A program made the translations under genes and the position numbers. The notes beneath the pieces were generated by a model, which was not told the origin of the DNA, made no database searches, and was given only the letters and a program-made list of their open reading frames with translations. Shown here one piece after another: positions 20,501-32,500 of a DNA stretch of 64,000 nt (position 1 is its first letter; every line of letters begins with the position of its first letter). The DNA comes from Nocardia jiangxiensis NBRC 101359 (GTDB lineage Bacteria; Actinomycetota; Actinomycetes; Mycobacteriales; Mycobacteriaceae), in the NCBI RefSeq assembly GCF_000308615.1, contig NZ_BAGB01000068.1, positions 310,001 through 374,000 of the forward strand, read 5' to 3'.

Positions 20501-23500
20501 AAGCTGTCCTGTCCGGCGGCGAATCAACCAGCAACACAACACAATCGGTGGCGAAGAAGCTCGACCCGGACATCCCCTTCGGTCTGCTTCCCCCCTCGCT
20601 CGAACCAGATTCGACGACGACACCGCTGGCGAAGACCGTCGAACACCACGACGACTCCTCGGACGAGGCGCCCCTCACGCCCAAGACCACGTACTTCGAA
20701 CAGCTCGACTCGGACGAAGAGCTCGACCCTCCCGACACCGAACTGGGCGATCATTCCTTCACCCTGCACCCGCCCGAATCCGCCACGCAGACCAATATCC
20801 GACCGATACCGCAGCTCGACGAGTCGCACCCGGCAATCACCTCGGACGACAAGCCGCTCGAGTCCACCGAACTGGTCGAGGAAACGATCACCGGCACAGA
20901 GACCATCGAAGTCGGCAAACCCGCTGTCTCGCAGGAGAAGACAGACCTTGCCCACGACGACGCCTCGGAAGACGTACTCCTCGAGCCGGCCACCACACCC
21001 GCCACCGGCAACCTGACCACCACCGCCGAATCCTCGTCCGCAACACCCGGCCCCACCCCCAGCACAACCGTCGAATCCTCCTCGGCGGCCATCGATCCCA
21101 ACCTGACCAGCACGATCACCGATGCCTCGTCCACGCCGGAAACCGACCCGAGCACCATCACCGAGCCCATCATCCCCGGCTCATCGGCGAAGACCGTCGT
21201 CCAGAACCCGCTGTCCGAAGACGACGGCGAAGCCGTTTTCGACGACGACAAGTCGGTCTACAGCACCGACGAGCACGAACCGGACATCCCGCTGCTCCCC
21301 CCGGGTCCTCCCTCGGCTCAGCGACCTCCCGGACCCACCGCCTACCGGAACGACCTGGACGACTTCGACTCGGACGGCGAGCCGTTCGCGTTCACCAAGC
21401 CCGTCCAGCAGCCGACCTTCGACACCGAGACGGTCGAAGCCGTCGAATCGACTCTGGCGCAGGAGAAGACAGACCCGACTCCGAAGATCGAGCAGCTTCC
21501 GAAGACGAGCACACCACCGGCGATCGAGCAAGAGCGCATACCACCAGTGGCGCAGAAGGATTCGATCACCGAAGCCGAGTCCACGGAACAGCTCCACGAC
21601 ACGACCGCGCCGACGATCCGCACCGTCCGATCCACCGAGACGATGCGGCGATTCCCCATTGCTCGAGCGACGGAGGAGGGATCCGACCTCGACGGCAACG
21701 ACACGCTGGAGCAGGAGTCCGACGACGAGTTGCACGGCCCGATGCCGATGGCACCCCCGTTCCACCGGCGACGCGCGGGCTCCGAATCCGAACTGCCCAC
21801 AGCCACTTTCGTCGGGTGGCAGATGGTCCCACCGCGCAGGCTGGAAGACATCCGAGCCACACTCCGCATGGACGACGAGGCGCTCGACCTCCTCGAAGAC
21901 ACCATCGAGAACCGGCCCGTTCACGAAGCGGTGCAAGCGGATTCGATCGACGACACCGACCCGTCGACGCAACATCACGAGACGATCGTCCCGGCGATCC
22001 GCACCGTACAGTCCACCGAGACGATGCGGTACGCGCCCATTCGTCAAGTGACGCAGGAGGAATCGGCCCTCGACGAGGCGCTGGCACACGATTCCGACGA
22101 CGAGCTGCACGATCCGATGCCGATGGCATCCCCGTTCCACCGGCAACGCGCGGGCTCCGAATCCGAACTGCCCACAGCCACTTTCGTCGGATCGATACGC
22201 CCACGGCCCAGGTTGGAGAACCTCCGGTCCACGTACGAACCGCCATCTGAGCCGTCCACATCCCGGGACGGTACGAGTACGCCGTCCGAAGACCGGACTG
22301 TAACCCCGCAGGAGCCGACCCGGCAGCCGCGACGGTCCTACTCGGACGAGCAGATCGATCTCACCCGACCGCGGCGACGCGCCCGGTCGACCTCATCTCT
22401 GGACGATCAGCGATCACCCTCGGTCACCACGCAACGACGCTTCCCGCTGTTCCCCGCCGGAACCACACGGCGCACCGACCCCCGTATGTTCGGTACCACC
22501 AGCCCGTTCCCGAGCATGCCGACATCTCACGAAAATTTCTCGCTACCAAGATATTTCGGGGAAACCGGGACGCTCCCGCGGTTCGGGACCGGCACCCGCT
22601 TCGAGGATCTCGCACCGTTCGAAGGCAGCACGCTGTCCGAGGATCTCACATCGACCGAACACATCGCGCCTCCGGGAGACTTCACGTCTTCCGGAGATGA
22701 AGCGCTCCCGAAGGGCACCGAGAAGGCACCCCGGGACACGAAGCCGGCCGATGCCCTCGAGGCACCCGCGACCAGCACGTCCTCGAAGAAGGTCGAGCCA
22801 CCGAAAGAGACCGAGTCGTCCAAGAAGGCCACACCGGCGGAGGAGATCACATCGGCCGAGGACCTCACACTGCCCAAGGTCGTCGAGGAATCCACCGAAG
22901 ATGCCCCGGCATCCTCGCAAACGCAGCAGCGCGGCCGCACGATCCCCCTGTTCGACGGGAGCGCCCGGACGCGCACCGGCGACACGACTACCTCCGCTCG
23001 GGGAACGCGCAACCCCTGGACCCGGTTGCGGCGCTTGGTTTCCCGAATCGGCGCTACATCGGATCGTACGACCGACGTCGCGACGCCCCGCCCGACCACG
23101 GACACCCCGCGCCGCCACTTCCGTGACCTGTTCCGCCGTCCCCTGGACCGACTGCGCCGCGATACGACGACGAACACCCCGGTCCGGATCTCGCGGACCG
23201 TCCGCGGCGACGGCGCCACCGCCCACACGGTGGTCACGAACCGTCGTACAACGACGTCGCCCGACTCGCAGACGAGTGCGGACTGCGTCGTGGGAACCCT
23301 CACCGCCCTCCGAAATGCTCCGGGCGGCAACAGAATCCGCATACCGCAAGGCTCGACCTCCCTGCCCGGCCGCACGCGGCGGGACCTCGAATGGGGCGCG
23401 CGCGGGAGACTGCGCGGATTCCCCGACGAGAGCACGATCGTCCGGAACCTCCAGATCCACGGCCCCGGCGCACGAGCCCTCGTCGTCGCCGTGCACGCCA

Positions 23501-26500
23501 CCCCCAATGCGAACGGCATCGGCGCACATGCCTATCTGATGGTCAACGACCGCGGCCTGGTCCGCGTCTACGACGCCGCCGACCCCACGCACACGCTGCC
23601 CGGACAACAACGCCCGGCCGCCGTGCACGCCATCCTGTACACCCCCGACGGCAATACGGTCCGCCCGCTGCTCCCACGCGGCGCGACGGTCCCCCGATTC
23701 CCGTCCGATATCCGCATCGGCGCACCCCGGGACCGCGTGAGCGACACCGGAACTCCGCGCGGCGACACGACATCCCACCGAGCAGCCGGTCCAGGTCTCG
23801 ACGGCGCACATCCCGGCGGCTCCGCGCAGGGCTCCGCTCGCAGAACCGGATTGCGACGCCTGCAAGGGTTCGTCTCCCGTCTGCGCAGCCGGGAGACCTC
23901 CACCGTGCCGACCGCCACGGCCTCGACATCCCGTGCGGCACAGGACGGTCGGACCCGGACGTCGGCAGGATCGTCCGTCCGCACCATCCGCAGCCTGTTC
24001 AGCCGCAACCGCGACGCAGGCGTGGGCACCTCGGACGTCATCATCACCCGGCCCACACAGCGCATCGATGGCACCACCGTGGATGGTGACGGAACCACCT
24101 CGCGCACACCACAACTCACCACACGAACGGCTACCTCGCTCGATCAGCTGAGTCCGCGACACCGATCCGCGGTCGTGGGCCACACTCGCAAACCCGATGT
24201 GGTGGACGACTTCCTGGCCGATCCCGACCGGTTCGTCCGGGACTGGGATGCGGCGACCAGTGCTCCGGAAGGCATGGCGATCCTGTGGCCGGGCCAGCAA
24301 CCGCCCGCGTTCGACGACCTCCGTCCACAGCTCGAGCGCATGGAGCAGGTCCCGGAGGAGGAAATCGACTCGGCCGCGCTGGGCATGATGGACGTCCTGC
24401 GCAACCTGCTCGCCGCCGACGATCCGCGCCGCGAGTGGCAGACCGTGGTGGAGGACTTCCATCGCTACCACGAAGTGAACGACCACTTCGGCGCGAACCT
24501 GAACGCGCCGTTCAGCATCGATGCACTCCGTGACCAGATCCGGCGGTTGGACGAGGCCACATCCGCACAGCTGCCGATCACCACTGCCCTGCATCTGGTG
24601 AGCGAGGACAGCACGCTCGCCCGTCAGCTCACGACAGTCGGCGCAGGTTCGGAGATCCTGCACCACACCTTCACCGCCGCCGCGCAGACCTCATCGACGC
24701 GTCCCCGGGTCGAGCTGACCGTGCCGCCCGGTGTCCGGGGCCTGCTGTCCGGTGATCCCGCGCACCCGCAACTGCTGCTCCCCCGCGACACCGTATTCCG
24801 CTTCACCGGCATCACCGAGGACGGACGCGTCACGGCCGAGGTCGTCCCCTCCGCACCGAACCGCGGAGGCGTCCGGTACATACCGACCGGCGAACCCCGA
24901 CGTTCATCGTGGGATTCGACCGAGCCGCAACCGGATTCACTCCCCGACCAGGGTCGGCTCGTCGGCGGCGTGCGCTACTTCGCCGACGACGCCGCCCGCG
25001 AGAGTTTCGCGCACAACGTCCTGCGCACCTGGGACGACCTGCCCGGCGAGGTGCGACACACCCTCCGCCGATACGAAGAGGGCGCCCTGATCAATATCGC
25101 TCTGCGCCGGGGCACGGCCTCCGGGATCGACCGGTGGGTCGCCCATCTGGTCGACAGCGCCGAGCTGTGGAAGTCCCGCGAGAACGAGCTGCAACGCGCC
25201 GGGGTGTCCCCCTGGTCGTCCGATGCGGAGCAGCTGGCGGTACCGAGCACACTCCTGGATGCCCGGCCCGGGGCGCGGTGGGAGCAGATCCGATCCGATG
25301 CCCGCATGTACGAGCTGATCCGCGATCATTTCGGCCCCCGGAACACTTCCGAACCACTAACGCCCGGCCCGCTGCACGAGCACATGCGGGTGCTCGACGA
25401 GGCGACCGGCACACCGCTGCGGCTCGACGGCGCGGTTCAGGTCACCCGCAGCCTCAGCACGATCGATTTCCTGAACGCCGCGGACGGGCGGCCGCTCGGC
25501 GATCGGAACCCCGATCTCCTGGTCGGCGCGATCCAGCAGGAACCCGGCTACCTGTCCACGTCGTTCTCCTCCCGCGTCCGGCACATGCCGGACACGATGA
25601 AATACCATGTGTCACTGACCGTTCCGCCCGGTGCTCGCGGCGTCTACATCGGCAGCGACGCCCGCGATCGCCACAAGCTCGAACTCATCCTGCCGCGCGA
25701 CACCCGCTACCGGATCACCCAGGTCGAGCGTCCCGCCCGCGGGCTACCCGTATTGCACGCCGAGCTGCTGCTGCCATCGGACCCGAGCCACTCGTCCGGG
25801 CTCGGGCCGAACCCGGGACCGTTCACGGACACCCCGGACCGCAATCCGCCCGGGGATCCGAAAGGTAAGGGCCGCAGCGACACTCGCGATGTCACCGATA
25901 CCGCGCCCGCCGGCGGCGAGCGCGCGGACGAGTCCGGCCCGCAGACCCGCCCGGCGGAATCCGGCACCGACTCAACGGATTCGGCCCCTGCACCCGAGCG
26001 TTCGACCGACACACAGGAACAGCCCCGCAGACCGGCGCCGCCGCCGTTGCTGCTCGCACGACCGAGCGTGCCGCCCACCACGGACCCGTCGACTCCGATC
26101 GCCACGCGCGCCCGCCGAGAGTTCTCGACCATCCTGAACGCACCGCGCACGCTGGAGACCCTGTACTCGGTGCTGCATCAGCGGCTGCCGGACCTCTCGT
26201 TCGACGAGCTGCAGACGTTGCGGGCACAGTCCTACGAGCAGCAGGGGCTGGCCGTTCCGGCGGTGTCGCGGGAGAATTTCGACACCTTCCTGCGGGAGGT
26301 GTGGGACCACCGCGAATGGATCCGGACCTCGCGCAACGTCTACGCGATGTACTCCCGGCCCGGCGGCGGCGCTCGGGCCGAAGATCCGCAGCTGTATCGA
26401 GACCAGCTGGTGGACATCCTGCGACACCGCGCCCCCGGCGCGCAGGTGGCCACCGACGACGCCGAACGACCGTTCTCACCGGCCATGGCGCGTTTCTGGG

Positions 26501-29500
26501 CGATCGACGATCCTTCCTTCCTGCATTTCCACCGGGTGGACCGCCCCGATGGGATGCGCAGCGAGGACGTCGGTTTCAAGATGTTCGTGAACACCTCCGG
26601 CAACGCACGACCGCACGTCTTCGGCGAATTCGTGCACAACGTCCTGGACCGGCCGCACGACTTCCCGGGCGTGTATTCGGCGAAGGTCGGCACCGCATTC
26701 GGGCAGCGCGCGGACGGGATCGTGATCTATGCGCGCGATCGGGACGCGGTCGATCGAATCACCGGCTGGTTCCGGGAATTCCAGAACGACCACATCGAGA
26801 TGTTCCAGTGGGACGTGCCGCGCGGAGCCGAGCAGGTGCTGGCGGGAGTCGGCTTCGGCGCGGAACCACCGGTGGACAGCTTCGGCGAGGTGCGGGCCGA
26901 ACTGGTGCACGACGCGCTGGGAACGCACGGCGCGGGCACCTTCGAGGAATTCCACGCAGAGGTGCGGAACCTGTTCCGCGCCAACGGCATCGATCCCGAC
27001 CAGCCACACCTGCACCTGCCCGGTCACTCCGGCCCGGTCCTGCGCGCCGACACCACCGACGAAGCGAGCACCACCGACGACGGACAATCGGAGACCACCG
27101 ACGACGCCTCCCGACCCGACCACCCGGCCGCATCGCCCACGGACCATCCGGCCGCTTCCACGGGCGCCCCAACGCGTCAGGCGCACACCGGAATCCGGGA
27201 TCTGACCCCGGAGGAGAATCACGCGCTGCGCGGATACGCCGACATCCATCGCCTCCTACAGGACAAGCTCTCGTTCGCGGGTATGGATGACGACGACGTC
27301 TTCCACCTCATCGAACAGATACGCCCGCACCTGCTCGACGACCTCGCGAGCGCGGCCGAAGCACTCGGCACGACCGCCCCGAAGGCCGTGGACTGGCAGC
27401 GCCAAGCCGACAACTTCGGCATGAGCCTGCAGGACGTCGCACGCGAGGAAACCCGCACGACCGATGATTTCGGCAACGACTTCGGGGACGATTTCGCCGG
27501 ATTCAACGCCGCTGACGACTTCGCCGGATACCGCAGTGCGGACTTCCAGGCGGGCCCCTCCGACGACCTGTCGACGCACGAGGTCGACGCCCCACCGACG
27601 GAGGAAGCCGCGGCGCGCACGCCGACTCCCGAGTTCCGCGATCTGACCCCCGCACAAACCGATGCGCTGCGCGAATTCGGCAGGATCGACGATGCGATCG
27701 GTTCCGCCGAACCGTGGGAGGCCCTGGAACTGGCCCGGCAATTGCGGCCGGAATTGCAGAACGCCTTCCACAGCGCGGCGACAGCGCTTCGAGTACCTCC
27801 CGAACTGGCCGTGGAGCTGCGACTCGAGGCCGACAAGCTCCAGGACGCCGAACCCGGTGTCGGCGTAGCGGACATCAGACGCCGGATCGTGGTGAAATGG
27901 CAACCGCAACAGGACGACACCGGGCCGCCCGCACCGATCTGGGAACCGTCCCCGCACGATGGAAATCATCTGCTGGACGTACTCGCCCACTTCTCCGGTC
28001 ACGCGGCATCCACGCAGCTGCGCACCTCGCTCGCCGAGCGCATGGAAGCGCATCTCGCGGACTATATCGACCTGCTCCCCACATTCACCCCCGATGGGCT
28101 GAAGGAACTGAAGGTCGAAAAGCTCCGCCGCGCCCGCTGGGATATCGAACGCAACGCGGCGAGCTGGCGTCGCATCCGCATGCAGTCCGACCTCGTCGTG
28201 AGAGGCGAACTCGGCCTCGACGATCCGCTGCCCAGGACCGACGAGGACCTCGCGGCGGAAACCCGGCGCCGCGAGCAATTCGAGGAATCCGCAGAGCAAT
28301 TCGACGAATCCGTTCGCCGACGCGCGCAGGACCGGCTGCGGTACCTACTCGACGCGGTGCGGGCGGCGAACCTGCCCACCGACCATCTGATGAGTGCCGA
28401 CCTGCTGCCCATCGTCGCCCGGGAACTCGAACTCAATGTTGTCGTGCTGCATCCGGACGCACCCCGCGACGTCTACCGGCACAGCCCATCGGAAGCGCCG
28501 TTCGCCCTGCTGTACGCCTCCGCCGAGCACCCGGAACAACTGCAGGTGGCCCGGACCGCCGACGGCGCCCCGCTCCGACTCCACCCGGACCACCTGCACA
28601 CCCCGGCCGCATACGAACCACCTCCGGGAAGCGAGTGGCGACCGGAAACACCGACCGCAACCGAGGACACCGGACGCCTCGACGAAAACGGCACTCGGAC
28701 ATTCGATTCCGACGACGCAGGCTTGCACTACGGCGAGACCGTGCTGGACCAATGGCACCGGCTCACCCCGGAACAGCAGCACGCGGCGTGGGCTTACCAC
28801 GCTTCGGCGATCCACAACACGCTGTTGCGCGAGGGCAGCAACCGGGCGCAGGAAGTTCTCGACCAAGGGCGTACCGCCAGCGAGCACATCGCGCTGCTGA
28901 CCGAACTGACCGGGCAGCAAGAGCCCTCGCTCGCCGAGCTCACAGAGCATCGGCAAGCCGGGGAAGCTCATGCGTACGAGGTGATTCCGGATCCGTACCG
29001 CGCGAACACGGCCTGGCGGCTGATCGACGCGATCGCGAGCCGGAACGACCCGGAGTCGACGCTCGCGCAGCTGATCGCGGACGATCAGTTCTACCGCGTG
29101 ACGCTGCAACCGTTCTTCCAACGCTACTTCGGCACGTCACCGAGTCTGGACGTGCTCGAGCACGGAATCCGCACGCTCGATCAGGCGACCCGGCCACTGC
29201 CGAACACCGAGCCGATCCGGGTCGTGCGCGGGCTGACCAGCATCGGGTTCATGCGGGATCGCAACGGAAATCCCGTGAGCTCCTTCGCAGACCCGGCCAA
29301 CCTCGTGGGCACGGTGCAACAGGAGCCCGGCTACCTGTCCACCTCGGTCGGTAGCGACCTGGCCACCATGCCGGACGGCCGCCGATTCGAATACCGCGTG
29401 AATCTCACCGTCCCGCCCGGGGCCGAGGGTCTGTGGATCGGACCGCGCAGCGGCGTCCCCCGCGACAACGAACTTCTGCTCGCCCGCGACACCCGCTACC

Positions 29501-32500
29501 GCATCACCGCTGCGACCCGAGACGAAGCGAACGACGTACTCGTCCTCGACGCGGAGATTCTGCTCCCCGAACGCTCCGAATTCGTCACGGAGCCACAGCT
29601 CTCCGCACAGCGCTCCCCCCGCAACCCCGGATCGCAACGCCTCCCCGGCCCAGCGCCGATGATCGCCGAGACCCTCGCCGCGCTCCGCACGAAGGAACCG
29701 GCACGATGGACACCGGACGGCGACCCGCTCGACCCGATGACCGTAATCACCGACCCCCACACTCCGCACCTGCCCCCGAGCGCCCTACACCCATCCTCCC
29801 TCACCCACGCGGTTTCGCCGGGCGATACTCCGGCTCGCCCCCACACCTCCACGCCCATCACGGACGTCGAGCCAACGCCTACAGACACAGTGCGCTCCGA
29901 GTTCGAGGAGCTGAGCGAAGATCAGCGGCTGGCGGTCCTTGCGCACGCTCGCAAACCCGATGCGGTGGACCGTTTCCTGTTCGACCCCGTGGGTTTCGCC
30001 AAGGTCGTGGACCGGTTGGATGCGGCCCGGAAGTTCGTGGACCTATTGCGCCACGAGTTCGCGGACCTGCCAATCCACGAGTTCGCGGAAGTGCTGCACC
30101 ACGAGTTCGCGGAGTTACTGCCCGACGAGTTCGCGGACCTGCCGCGGTCCATCGGCGACCCGCCGGAATTCGATTACCTCCGGCCGATGCTCGCCTGGCT
30201 CGAAAGCATCGCCCCCGAGGCCCGAACCTCCGCTCAGCGGGAACTGTCGGCTCTCCTGTCGAATCTCTTCGACCGCGACAACGACGGCGAGGGCGACGAC
30301 TACCATGCCCGGTGGCGGTGGGAAGACATCCTCCAGGACTACGACAACCATCGCGAACTGGACGGCCACTTCCTCGCCCATTTGAATACGCCGTTCAGCA
30401 TCACTGCGCTCGAACGGCAGACCGAGGCACTCCACCATGTCAGCAGCACGCTGCGGCCGATCACCACGACACTGCACCTGACCACCGATCACCTGAAAAT
30501 CCCCAGCGAGTTCTCGGCACCCGGTCACGAGATCCGGCAAACCCGCTTCACCGTGGCAACCACAGCAGACACCGCAGCACCGGGGACAACACAACCGGGG
30601 ATCGGACTGACCGTGCGTCCCGGGGCACGGGTGATGCTGTTCGGCAGCCCCGACCAGCCGCAAGTACTGCTGCCACCCGATACCGTGTTCCACATCACCG
30701 GCCCAGGCACAGCAGAGGTCGACCCCGCGCTGAATCGGGATGGCCCGCTGTTCCGGGGCCGCGTCCACGGAAACACCCGCGAATTCGACGACGACATCGC
30801 CCGCCACAATTTCGGTCTGCACGTCATGCGCGACTGGGACGCGCTACCCGGCGAGGTGAAACACGAACTACACAGGTACCAGCGAACACCGGTCATCAAC
30901 GAGGCCCTGCGGCAACACTCGATGTCGCGGCTCGACGACTGGGTCGAGCAACTCGCCAAGAGTCATAGAACCTACGACCTGGTGCAGCAGGCGGAAATCC
31001 CCGGTAAGTATCTCAACGACGGCGGTCTGAATACGGACGCATGGAGAACCGCGCGAGCAGTGCTACGCGACAAAGACAACCGAACCGAATCCGAAGACGA
31101 TCAACTGGAGGCATTGAATGAGATAGTGTCCGCCCCCGATCCCGGGGCACGCTGGGCGCAAATCCGTGCAGACGAGGGCGACCGCGACGAGTTGGCCAGG
31201 TACTACGGCTTCAAGGCGGAGCAGCCCGATACAGACATGCTCTGGGCCATAGTCGAAAAGATCGATCAGGGAACCAACCGCACACTGCCCCTGGACGGAA
31301 AAACGATCCACGCCATCCGCGGCATCAAGGACCGCTACTTGTCCCTGATGACGGCCACCGACGGCCAACCCCTGGGCGACCGAGATCCCGAGTTCCTGGT
31401 CGGTGCCATCCATCAGGAACCCACCTTCATGTCCCTGTCGCTGTCCGCCGACGTCACCGTGTTCCGCAAGAGGCGCTACCACCTGGACGTAGCTCTACCA
31501 CCCGGCACGCAAGCCCGCTACATCGGCGACGACAGCCCCTACCCCGACCTGCGAGAAATCCTTCTGGCCCGCAATACCCGCATACGGGTCGACAGCATCA
31601 GCAAACTCGAGAACGGCACCACCGTCCTGCACGTCGTGGTGCTGCCACCCGGACCCAACCACCCATCATCCGACGACCAACCCACCGAACCCCCCGCCCC
31701 ACCGGGCACGGACTTCACCGCACCGCGACCCACACAACAGCCGACCACCACACCGCAGAGTGGCACCGGGGACTCCGAATACCCCGACACTCCGCGACCC
31801 GCGAACCTCCAGCCATCGGATTCGACGCATGCCGACGACGGCACTGGCCACACCACACCGATTACCGCTGTCCCCGGCGGCGGCAGGAGTTCGGCTCTCC
31901 TGCGGGATCAGGGAATCCTGCCCGAATCAACGGCGCCGACCGTGGCGCACGTCGACCTGAGCGCAATGCTGAGCGGCGACCACCCGATCGATTTCGCCCG
32001 AGTGCTCACCCTCCTGAGCCACGCGAACACCTCGCGCGACTCCCGCCCGCTCGAAACCGCATTCTCCGCCGCGCACGGCCACCCACTGAAAGATGTTGTC
32101 CGCGAAGCAGTTCAGCAGGGACGACTGTCGGCGACACAGGAACGTCGAATCGCCCGCCTGATGGGCTGGCAACCGAAACAGGACCTGCCCGCCGGGCTGA
32201 CACCGCCGCGCACGGCCGCGCGTCCGGGTCAGTCGCCCGCGGAGTTGCCCGCGGTGCGCGAGTACGTGAAATCGCTTCTGTCGATTCGTGATACCGACGG
32301 CGCACTGGCCTTCATCGAGCATCTGAACCGCAACCCGCGCAAACTGTGGGCGGTCCAGGACGCCTACCGGAACGAGACCCAGGGCCGCGATCTGGCCACG
32401 GATCTGCGCAGCGGCCTGCCGGAGGACAAGGAGTATCTCGACCACGTCTTCGCCGAATCCGCGGAGCAGCGGTCGCCGTGGGGCCCGGACGACGAGCGGA

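Noticed and set aside
15727..24666. Long antisense open frames under the giant gene (15727-17601, 17863-20478 and 22543-24666, minus strand)
   Set aside because: They mirror the plus-strand codon bias, have unnatural Gly/Arg/Asp-rich translations and no ribosome sites. High-GC coding DNA produces such frames routinely.
28240..28320. UIM-like acidic helix near the degenerate OTU (EDLAAETRRREQFEES)
   Set aside because: It lacks the Ala-hydrophobic-x-x-Ser core; the helix is only charge-similar.
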